NCBI GenBank assembly: GCA_936440205.1
Contig: OW387133.1
Coordinates: 51,238,374-51,302,373 of the forward strand
Direction of reading: 5' to 3'
Origin: Lepidonotus clava
Taxonomy: Eukaryota > Annelida > Polychaeta > Phyllodocida > Polynoidae
DNA length: 64,000 nt
Below, in pieces: positions 34,601-46,600 of the stretch. Every line of letters starts with the position of its first letter. The first letter of the stretch is position 1. Below the pieces are notes generated by a model. The model was not told the origin of the DNA, did no database searches, and saw nothing but the letters and a program-made list of their open reading frames with translations. A program made the position numbers and the translations under genes.

Positions 34601-37600
34601 AGCCTCCCTGACAGAGAAAGCGTAACTTCTTAGTCTTGAGGGAGTGGCGTGAGAGATAGTTGTTGTCTGTGGCTGGGTTTGCCCAGGAGAGCCCGCCTTT
34701 TGAAGGTAACACTGTATACAATAGTGCCGACATGCTATACGTCCCACCAAAGGGACTTGTACTGTTTACCATTAGGACTTTACCTCATTGGCTTGACAGC
34801 TCTCCTGATTGGCTTTACAAAACCCCTCTTTGGATTAACAAACCCCTTATTGACTTTGCAAAAACCCTGCGTTAGCTTTACAAGCCCCCTCACTTACTTT
34901 ACTAGCCAGCCGTTGGCGACTCGTTTTACATTTACATTGGTACTTTGAGAGCTTGGTATAGTGTGATCATCTCTATTGTCTAACCTGAAGAGTGTGCCTT
35001 ATTGAGCGTTACTCATGTGTATAGTGTTTTGTTTATAACCTCTTACAGGTACTTAGTGTGCGACAAGCTCTAGTGTATTCCCCTTCTACCGTTTATATGA
35101 AAGGCTATCTGTTTTGTGCAAAGAGGAACAACTTGAAGCTTTTGTTAACGTTGATATCAAAAAAGCTTCAGTCATTGATATTTTGTGTATAGTTTATGCT
35201 CTATATACCCTTGAACGTAAATGTTGTAGACCACAAAAGGTCTAACACCTCTCAGTTCAGTCTATAGTCGTATTTATAGCATCTCGTCATATTATATCCT
35301 ATGTAGATCTATAGACAGGTGTAAAACCAAGTACCGAACTCAAATCTTGGAGCTTTGGATTACTAATTTTCCTAATAATGTCGCGACTAAGAATGTAGTG
35401 AATTCAGCAATTTAAAACTCGCACGAAAAAAAATGTTTCAAAAATCAAATAGTTTTATAAAGTAACTAGTTAATGTCTATTTTCATGTATTGCATGGTGC
35501 AGAAGAGCCCCAGTCGGGGCCTCAGTATTTAAACAATAGGCCTAAGATATATTGCTATTATTTTAAGTGCGAAAACACTCTCCCACTTGTAGTGCGAATT
35601 TGCAACACTGAACAGAGCCTATGATGTCAGGGGAGGCATTGGGCCTAATCAATGCATGACAGTGTGTCAAGTTTAAGAACTCATCACCCTGAAACCACAA
35701 CTCTCAAAATTGATGAAAGATTTACAGGGAGGGTAAAATAGACTGACTATTAATTCTGAAAGTTATAGTTTTCCCCGAGTTTTGGTTTTCAAATGGCACG
35801 ACTTTTTCTAGGCCCCTTGGCCATAGTGATAATTATATCAATGCCTCCCATGACGTCACAAGCCTTGCATACATGTGTTTGTTGTGGGAGGTATACCTGC
35901 TGACCATGTCAATCGCAGTGTTCCATTTAGATTCAGTTTATTCTAATGAATAGACTCAAACGAAATCATTGTTTAGTCTCAAAGATAATAGATAAAGGAT
36001 AAGTGTATTTGGAGTTAGAAAACGATGTTGGGCGTCTCCTTTAAGGGAGCCACGACCTTTATTATTGGTTTACTCAAAACAAATCAAACAAAGTGAAGGC
36101 CTGGAGCTAAATGTATCAAGGGGCTCCGGGTATCCCACTAAGTACATTGGTCACACTATGTAGGTTACTTCACACATTCATGAGGAGAATTGTCACACTG
36201 GAGGTGCCTCATATATCCTGCAGGAGGTTCCCCTTTACCCATTGTATCTCCAGTTAAGTTGCTGATTTCATAATGATCCTAGCTTGTGTCATTTTTATAT
36301 CGGCTACCAAGCGGATAACGTAGACCGTCATAAAGTTGCAGTAGGGCGTTATTTTTAACTCATGATATCTAGACTGGCTGAAGACAAGAGGAAGTTCCAG
36401 TAATTGAAAGGTCAGGTATAGTTTACTTGCTCAGCTTGAACGAGAGGAAAGCAACATTTGACATTTCAGATACATGAAACAAGTTTTTGTTATCATCATT
36501 ATTTATCATAATTACTATTGTTACTATATACATAATGCACTGTAAATGTACTTTTTTTTTGATAATATTTTTATTTGGCGTCTTCAGAAATTGTTTGCTC
36601 TTCCAGACGTTACAAAGTCATATTCCATATTAACTATCATAGTACAGTATAATTATCAGTTGGGTATAGAATGATATCGATAATGAAGATGATATAATTT
36701 ACGATGAAATAATATCTAAATATCTATAATAATGTATTCTAGTATTCCAATATACATATGAACGATATGAGCCAACAGTTACTATTAAACACGCAATAAG
36801 ATTTTTTGTATATTTACCGTATTAGGAAGTGGTTTCTCATCAAAAGTACATTCTTTTCTTAAGGTGCGTACGTGATCATGATCAGGCGTTTAGATACGTT
36901 AATTTACACTCAAAATATGTATCTGCATTTTTACCGTCCTGTTTCATGGATGATAGTCTGTATATAGTTCCTATCCGGAGGGCTACAACACTAGATATTC
37001 TAACTTTTAGGGTTTTATCAATATATTAATATATATAGCCTATCTCATTTTGATTCTAACTTTTAGGGTTTCATCAATTATATGAATAGGCCTATATGTA
37101 CCTCATTTTGATCCCTGTCAGTACTAGGTTTTGCTGGTCTTCGAATTCGACCATGCATATGCATCAAACATAATGGGGAAAACAGTTTTTATGTACTCTT
37201 TGTTTTTTAAGTCGTGTAACTATCATCATTCAATTTCCATAAAATAAGGACCACCACATTAAGAGCCGGTCATTCCATGAAACTATCGCATAGCTATCGC
37301 TGTCAGACGGAAGTCCATCATTGATTCAATACGACCGCACCTTGACCATTTCCACCAATAGCTCCTAAAGCAATCAAAACTATTTGCAGCGGCAATTTCC
37401 TCGATGCACTTTGGCTATTACTGATCCACTGTAAGCATCCTTTATGGCGACGACCATGGAGGCGCCTCTATAACTGGGATTATTATGCCCCCACAGACCA
37501 GCCGCTGCTTTGACAATTAAGATTAAATGTTGGCCGTAGTTAATGGCAGGCGCCGGCTCATCCCCTCTCTCCCGATCTAAATGTAATTGCGGTCACCGGT

Positions 37601-40600
37601 TTGGATCATCCTTGGCATGGGTTTTAATATGGGGAAATATGTGGACAAGGATTAACCATTTATGATAGGGTTAACATGGGCGGATCCATTTTCGGATACA
37701 ATAGGAAAATAGGTATTAATGAAGAGGGATTAACCTTAACAAGCCGGGTCCAATCTATTTGTTATAACACTAAGATAATAAATTTGAATATGATATTACC
37801 ATAATAAACCTAGCATTTTCATCTGAATCACTTGTAAGGTATTTCAATAGCGCGTCCTTTCTTTCTTTATCCCGGATCCACTCCTGCACGGTGAATGTGA
37901 TGTTGCTATGGGCCCAGATGTAGATAGGTAGACGTGGAGGCTGAATCAGATTTAGATTAAATTCCTACAAACTAATCACTCCTGGCAGTTCTTCTCGCAA
38001 TCAGGGAATATGGAGATTAGTCTGACGGCAGGTTGTTGATATTATCTTGGCCGTCAATCAAAAGTTGCGTCCAACCATGTTTTGGTGTACTCTTTCAATA
38101 TGCACCAATATTCAATGTCACAGCGGAATTCATTCCGATTCATAAAAACATATTCATGTGACAATAAGCATTCAACACCTATGGTAAGATTTGGATTCCT
38201 AACAAAATTGCCTAATCATAGTGATATTTAATATGACAAACCTTTTCTTTGGTGTACAATTCCGTTCTTTTTTTTTAACTGATTATGGTATATATGATTA
38301 ATAATAACTATACTTTTTACAGGTACTTTTTATGGTTGTTACATGTTTTTATGGATACATCAAACTATTTCATACACTTTCCCGGGCGCCATTCAACAAG
38401 ATATGAGCATGCACTAGTTGTGAAATACAATATTACTACCAACGACGTATACAAGCAGTTGAAACGATAAATTATCTAATAATTCCATCACCTATCTATC
38501 ATATCAAAATCAGATTCTATGTCTTGTGTAAATACTGTTGGAAATCATTTATAGAAAATAAAATAGTTTACACCGGCTACCAGACAAGAACCGAAAATAA
38601 ATTTACAAATAAATGGGAAATGTGAGAGAAGAGAGTTGGTCGGCGCTTTTTGTATCATAGTATCAGATAAAGACAACATGCATTACAAGACAGTTGTTGC
38701 TTTTGATAACGACAGTATTGCATAATTCCGAAATCATAATGGTTTATCGAGGCACACCCTCACGGGGCGGGACCTCGTTCATTTACACAAATGCCAGATC
38801 TTATGTCAGATGCAACCAATAATTAGTCCCCAATGGATATGATACGCCAGGAGCTATTCGACTATGTTCGAAAAAAGATCCTAAGATCCCCAATGAGTGG
38901 ACACCGCACTCCAATAATGTTCGGCCTGATGAGGTATGACACCGAAACCGTGCCCACGACCACAGCCGGTTAGTCCCAAAAAAGTTGAGAAATATTTTCA
39001 ACAATAACATTCATCACAGAAATCCCGAAGGAAATCTGTACATTTGGCGACGATAACCAATATATAAGCAAGTCAGATAGCCCGTCAGTGCAAGACACCG
39101 TATAGGCCTGTGACCCAGAGTAACACCAGGTGGCATGACCAGCCACCACTCTTGTAACTCATTGGGTCCAGCCCACACTGGTGCAACAGACAGAGTGCCA
39201 CTGACCAATCACCAACCAGTATGGTAATCAGGCAGTGAGGTCAGAGAGTAACTTTGGGTGAATCACCCATAGTCGCGGTAGCCGATGGACAGTGAGGACC
39301 ACCCCCACGTTTCCGCCGATAATTCCGAAATCATAATGGTTTATCGAGGCACACCCTCACGGGGCGGGACCTCGTTCATTTACACAAATGCCAGATCTTA
39401 TGTCAGATTGTTTCATGACAGCACCAACTTACACAATGGTATGACACTCATTTCATAATCTCATAATGTGTGCCTTCATTGTTTTTACTACAATAATACA
39501 TGCTGAGGCATGTAATGAGATTGCCCTTTCGCTTAGTTGGTTGGTTATTGGGGTTTAACGCCGTAGCAACATCTAAGGTCATATCACGGCGAGAACAAGG
39601 TTTGACAATTATGTCATTGATGATCGTATCTATGGAATGAACGAATCTATGAGAAGATAGAGACCATACCCCTACACATTTACCGAGGCAGGTGTTCTTT
39701 AATGTGAAGGGGCCCATAGGCAGGGCCCTACACACAACAGCCGGTGGCCCACTAGGAGCCTTTGATAACCCAGTTGTTGCCACTGGGAGACATGCAGAGG
39801 GGAGTAGCAGCTACCCCACCTCAGCCCAGACTTGAACCCGGGCCGCCCGCGCAACAGACGGCAATCTAACCACTACACCACCCCGCACGCCTCCCTTTCG
39901 CTTATCAATATACACATATACAATAATTCTACACGCTTACGGCCCATGCAACTTGTGGATAACTCCTGGATGAAAGAAATATGACTATGCTCATAACCGA
40001 AATGCTTTATTACAGTAAAGGATTAAACGCCATAGACGAGAGAGCCAGACTGAAAAAGACTCAGATTTCTCATCAATTAGACCTTCCGAAGATTGTTTAA
40101 ATAGAACATGACTTTTATCAGTAGATAAGCCAACAAACCTAACGGTCCAATGTCAGAGTACGGTGGTTATCAAGATCACCCCTTATATCATTTGTATTCA
40201 AAGAAACAGATTATTTTGCATTAAATGTATTTTCACACGCCTATCGCACTTGTCTGTAAAATTCTGACCACTTGCATCGCCTCTTCTGATCTCCCATTGC
40301 ATCTTACCTGCTATATTTCCAACCATAAGCTGATTTATACTTGTTGCATCCTTTCTTGCAAATCTTGTACATTGCACCTTTCTTATGGCCTCCTACAAAT
40401 CACTCCTGTTTTATTTAGTCCCCACCCATGGCACTGCACTTTTTGACAGATTCTTCTCATAACAGTCATGTAATTAGATTCCTATCTACTGAACATATTC
40501 TAGATAACAGATTCTCATCCATTGCAGTTTTTCTCCTGGGTAATTATAGGCCTAATTATCCATTGCATGCATTATGCGAATCTTTAGCCATTGCACCTAT

Positions 40601-43600
40601 TCCCACTCAACTGCTTTTTGTTGGCATTCGTAATTATAACTTTTACACCTGAATTAAAAAAAAGCAAGCACATCTTCTCCTGCCAATATACATTTCTGAC
40701 ATATTCCTACTCGTTGAATATTTTCTAACATGTCTGACACAGCTCATCGTGCCTCGTAATAGATTCCTATCAAAAGCCTATCTATTTTACTCCATTTCCA
40801 CCCAGATGTTTCACCTTTGGCACCCATCCTACCAGATTCGGTTTCATTAAAGTGTTCCCTACCTGATTACCCCATGTACCCGCCCAGTTACCTGCAGATC
40901 CCTGCCCTTTGTACCGTTTGTTATATACAGGTTCCTACCACTGCTCTTTTCCTAGCCAGATCCCCTGGGCGTCGAATCAACACGGGGATATGGGCATCAG
41001 GCAATGTGTCACCGACTTAATAGGCGTGTAAAGTATGACGAGTTAGCGCCCTATCCGCCTGACGCCCTCCCCCAGCCACTCGCATATCCCTGCGCGCACT
41101 TGGCGCCAGCCGAAAGGGCTATTCGTCTTGGTAGGGGGCGGTAAAAAGTAGTTCTTATCGGGCCTTCCGGGAGGGGCGAGTGACTGCATGTTTTATTACT
41201 CTGTGTGTCTGCTTGGCGGCCGGAGGTGACGGGCAGGGCGGGGGCCTCCGCGGCTTTAATACTGAAGGGGTCGCTGGATCCACATTGTGGCATTAACTAA
41301 AGCCTACTTGAGACGCTTAGCGTCCATTTAGGTGTGGTTCTGCTTCATATACCCGGTTCATATACCAGCAGCGGATTTTGAGGAGAGAATTTGTCGGGGA
41401 GGGGATGTTTGGAGGATTTTTTTTCCCTTTTTGTTATATTGTATTTCTTGTGTCAGAGGTTGTAACCTCCCTCGTTGCTTGTATCCCATCCTCCTTGCTC
41501 TACCTCAACAATCACGACATTGTCGTTCAGTGCCCTGTGTATTATTGCATAGTGACCTTTTCGCATTATCTCTCCTGTCCAGTGCCTAATAAAAACGTTC
41601 ATCACAATAAAGGAGCTGCCTCGATCTGAAATGATCACACAGTATCTAATTCCCTTTAGAACTATCCTCACATTGATGGAATATATTTTTGTCTTCCAAT
41701 TGCAAGTAGACGCTACACCTCACATACAATACTTACATTTTCGCCAAATAACCATGAATGCATCTCCTCTTTTTTTGTTTCCTTACAGTGGTCCCCCCGG
41801 TAGCTATGGCGCCACCCCTTATCCGTCCGCCCCGGCGCCGGCAGGTGCCGTGGGGGCATTCCCGGGGGTGGGCCACCAGGGGGCACCTCCGCCGCCCGTA
41901 GGTCTGCCGCTAGGCGGCGCGACGACGGGGAGTGGGGCGCCGCCTGCCGGAGCCGTGACGTCATATCCGGGGTCACCCATGTCCCCCGAGCCCCACATCG
42001 GACCCTACCCGCCGGGCGTCCAGCCGGGTATGTGCGACTTGATCAAATGTTATTAAGGTTAGACAGTTCAGGGCTTTAATCAAGAGACACCAGTGTCTAG
42101 GTTTGTTGCTTTAATCAGTGACGGGTATTGATTTTGAAATCCAGCCACCGACTGAGTGGATTGCCAGACTGAATATATGAATGGGGTATTCGTGAATGAT
42201 TGTGAATTCCTTAGAATTGTGATCGCTTTATATGGTTGTTAAGCTTGTAGCTTCACTATACATTGTCGTATCTATGTATCACTTGACCATTTAACAATAA
42301 TTTAATTCCAACTTCACAGAAGACTATCATCAGTATAATTATTAATAATCAAATCATTACCATTGCAATTTTAGACCATATTGCAATTCTCCCTACTATG
42401 GATAGCATAGTGAATTCAATAAGAATTATAAGGACTTGCCACGATGCAAAAGGTCTTTTGATGTGAAAAAAAGAAAAAAAATTGCCTGCTTTAAGCATGA
42501 AGGGTTCTTTCACCCTTTTGATTGAAGAACAAATTTCTTGATTTTCGACCTAGGAACCGTTCCTTCAAGGGTGGTAAAACTCATGTCATACTGCACAATA
42601 CACACTTCTTATTACAATTCCAATAAGGAATTTCATATTGATTAATATCTTCAATGCCTATTTATAGCGGCCACGTCTCCTCCGGGCGTGGACTCCCCCA
42701 CGTACACGGGGCCGGTCAGTCCGGACTACGTGCACGACGACCCCAACGCCAAGGGCAGCAGTCCGTCCGCCCCGCCCATCGAGAAGATGGACCGCATCAG
42801 CGGCTACGACAGCGTCACCTTCAGTCCAGGTTAGCATAATATTACAGTAATGAAGGGGTTTTTAAGGCTGTATTCCATAGGCCGATTTTGATGCTGCCGA
42901 AATTTTGCATTTGTTTGAGTTGTTCTGATGATATGATGGAACTATACTGAACTATGTATAGAGGTTTGATATCCATTTAATGATAGGGTGCTATTTGTTC
43001 TTAGTTGCTGATCCTATAGATATTAGCTAGCTCCAATGGCAGTCTGACTCCATTCAGACTGCAGGTCCATTCCACCACATAGTTCCTCATTATGAAGCAC
43101 ATACCACTCGCATGAAAGGAATAAGTTTATTTCACCCCCGATACAAAGTCGCCTATCTTTTAACACGCAAGGACACCTGAGAGCCGGCCCGGGCGATACA
43201 ACATTTGTATTGCCCGGGCCTGACGTCATGCCCGGGCAATCCAGGTCGGCCTGGGCGAGGTAAACAAAATGTAAACAAACGTGAACAACTACGCACGAAA
43301 TTCGCAGAATAAACGCATTATTCCCGTCAAAAACGCATTATTAGTTAACAAATATGTAAGAGGAGATGAAATACCAACAAATTGACAAATATTTTTGTTT
43401 ATTTTCGATGTTTTCACTCTTCGCATTGGTCCGTAGTTTGTTTACAGTACGCTAGATGGCGCCGTAAGTACGCCAAGGTGAGCTCTAAGTACGCCAGATG
43501 GCGCCGTATGTACGCAACGCAATTTTATAAACAACATCGATCAAAATTCACATGATAAAAGCACAATAATGTGTAGGGGGTGAAATAAATTCGATACTGA

Positions 43601-46600
43601 CCTTGGTCGGGGTCCCGCTGCGTCGTATTGCGTCTCGGGGTCTGGTTTGTCCAGGGTCCGCTCTCGGGCCCTGCGGGCCCTCTAGCGGACCCTGGACAAA
43701 CCAGACCCCTCAACGCAATACGACGCGCGGGACCCCGCCCCGGTCAGTATCTACTTAGTATTAAATCCAATGTGCAATATATACCAGTTGCAAGAACTCC
43801 CATTGACAATGAACAATCCAAGGGGTGTGTCCACTCAACCACCCAGCCAACGCTCCTGCCTGACTACCAGTCTATTTGCTTCAATTCAATAACAGAACCT
43901 TGCTTCCAGAACCAATCTTTAGAGGGTGTTTATCCATGCATTGACAGCAAGTAGTGCTCTGCGGGGTGCTGCAACTTACTAGTGCTTACAAACATTCTAT
44001 GACGCTGCCCCTTACACTCTTCATCTGTGGTTCATGAATAGTTTACACTATGAGCTCAGATGTTTGGTTCTACGTGAGAACAGCTAAGCTAACTATGGAT
44101 TGACCATCCGCGTCAGTAGAATACATCCTATAGGCCTATAACATTTGAGAGAGATTTATCTCACACTGGGTTGTTTTGTCTTTTTTGTAAGATTCTGATT
44201 AAAACCAATCAAGGAATTTTTCTGCTATCCCCAGTTTTGGAACTACAGTTGACACACTCCATGGATTGACTATTGTAATATGAAAGAGTCCCTTTAATAA
44301 CTGTACATGTCACAGAGAGACAATATTATATCGACTCAGATATTTTTGTTAGAGTGAAACACAAGACTCCAACTTTTAAATACCGTCGATCTGGTTTCAT
44401 GTATCAGCAAAAAAAATTATTGTTTAATGACAAAGATTTAGTTTTTTTGGGCAAGGTATATACATTAAATTCAACGATTTAATTAAGCAGTAGATACCAT
44501 GCACATCTATAGCCTGTCTTAATCTCCAAGTAATTCAATATGATTCATTGTAATACGATGCTTAGAATCCAATCTCTCTGCCCAAAATCATTTACAGTTG
44601 ACAGCAGCTTCTCATGTGAGCAAATTCAGCCATATTTCATGTCAATTATACTGCAGGGTCTTGTTTGTAACATTTCTCTGTGTAACGCGCTGCCTTCAGA
44701 AATAGAAGTTTATCATAACGTTGTTTTTCTTTAGCCACGTTGCCGCCGCCATCGTATGACGATGCCATGAGGCAGCGGACGGCAGAACGACAACCCCTCA
44801 ATAAGTAGGTCATCTCTCACCTGTTAAATCTGACCTTAAGCAATCGTAATTCTAATGTACGGTATATAAAATTAATGTTTGACTGCTTGCTGAACAGCTT
44901 ATAGTCATGGAAAAAGACATAAACAACTAACATTATATAACAAGCTTGGACCGTCACACCTATCTGATTTTTTTGCGTAGACTTTGCACAATGAAGTTTG
45001 AGTAGGGCGAGAATGTATCCGCCCAAAACTCAAATGAAAGGAACGGTAGACCCAAATACAAGTAAAAATGATTCCGCATGTATGCATATAAATATGTATA
45101 CCTGCCCATATTTACGCACAGGCAGAATACAGCGATAACATGTGTGCAGCTAATCAATTGCAAATTAACAATATTTGCATAAGTGAGGACGGTATGGGCC
45201 AATAACAACTGTAAATCCATTGGACGCGATTTTATCTTATTCCACTTTTTCTATCTGTATCATGTTTGAGGGTAGATTTATAAGATTTGTCCGTCTTGCA
45301 TGGTTCATGGTCCTAAACACGTTGTTATTATTATCAATGAATTACTCATCAGTACACATTTACAAAATGATAATTTGCTTTGGTGGTTTTCAATCTAATT
45401 CCTGTCGTTAACAATCACATTCTGGTTTTTCAAATTGGCTGGATTTTGGTACTGGTACATCATAATTCATATACGTCAACCCATGATAGACACATCCTAG
45501 TCGTGCAGATCTTATGATCTGTGATCCGTTACATAAACCGTCACTGTAAAGTGCACTTTCAAAAAAGTCACAACTGATGGTGTGAGTGAAGGTGGGGGTT
45601 GGCGGTAATATTAGAAGGTTTCGCCAGGGGTATCTCACGACCCCGAACCAGAAGGTGTAGTAGATATAATACAGACCTAACTTACCTCCCATTTATCTAT
45701 TACATATGAACAGCACGTACTGCAGTCATGCCCCTATTTCTGATTTTTAGCTGCCTTATACTTCATGGTTGCACCTGAGTGCAAGCTTTTTGGGCTAAAA
45801 ACGTCCCCCTGTTTAGTTTAAACAAGGCCATATCTCTATTTCCTTCTCTAAAGCCGTTCAAGAGGTCTAGGTCTTCGGAAAAGGTTTCACCAACATCGTA
45901 TGATCAAGTTACATCAAATGATTTGAAATTGAGATTCCCTTCAATGAACCCCATAGTATCAATATTATTCAATTTGATAATGATGTTTGATATTATTGGG
46001 CCTTTGGAATCTGATATCCCTTTCTTCGTCATTTACCGTATACTACTTCATATGAGGACTTTTGAAAAGTACTTGAAATGTCCTCTTGTCAGAGGGATAC
46101 GGCTTTGGGATAGAATCCCTGAAAAAGTGCAAAAGTCCACAACCAAAGTAAAGTTTAAAAGGGAAGTGCTCACTATCGGCAGACTATGAATAATTTTGAC
46201 TTGTTAAGCCCTTGTGACTGTTTACTATCTCTATCATGATTCATAACATCATCTCATGTTTCTTCATCCACTTAGTTACTTAAGTTTTATTTATTATCAC
46301 CATGGCTGGAAGATCATGTACTTATGTGAAGCCTTGAGATTAATATATAAAAAAAAATATAAAAAAAAATATAAAAAATATCAGTTTAGATGTCTACTGT
46401 GCGGAATAGAGCTCTATTAAAGCTGAAAGGTGTTCTTTTCAAACGAGAATGCACATCTCTGACTATCCCTTCTATACCCTTCCCCTGTAGAACCCCAACA
46501 TTATGAGTTATTAATTTGTGCAATAAGACAGTTTCCCGACCAGGAAAATTCTAATTATGCAATATTGAAAAATAGTTTTATTCAAATTCCTTAAACAGTT

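Larger units (their letters stand above)
33881..38721. other. SSUH2 intron 1, third part
   Basis: No supported gene. It includes degenerate tandem repeats at 34780-34910 and 36998-37111 and a CRE octamer at 35851-35858. The stretch 37250-37760 is less AT-rich, with several GGATTAAC words; it might be regulatory, but I cannot support that. Confidence 0.35.

Noticed and set aside
39836-39892. tRNA gene on the minus strand
   Set aside because: A and B boxes are present, but the head continues into a SINE body with a LINE-like tail and target-site duplications.
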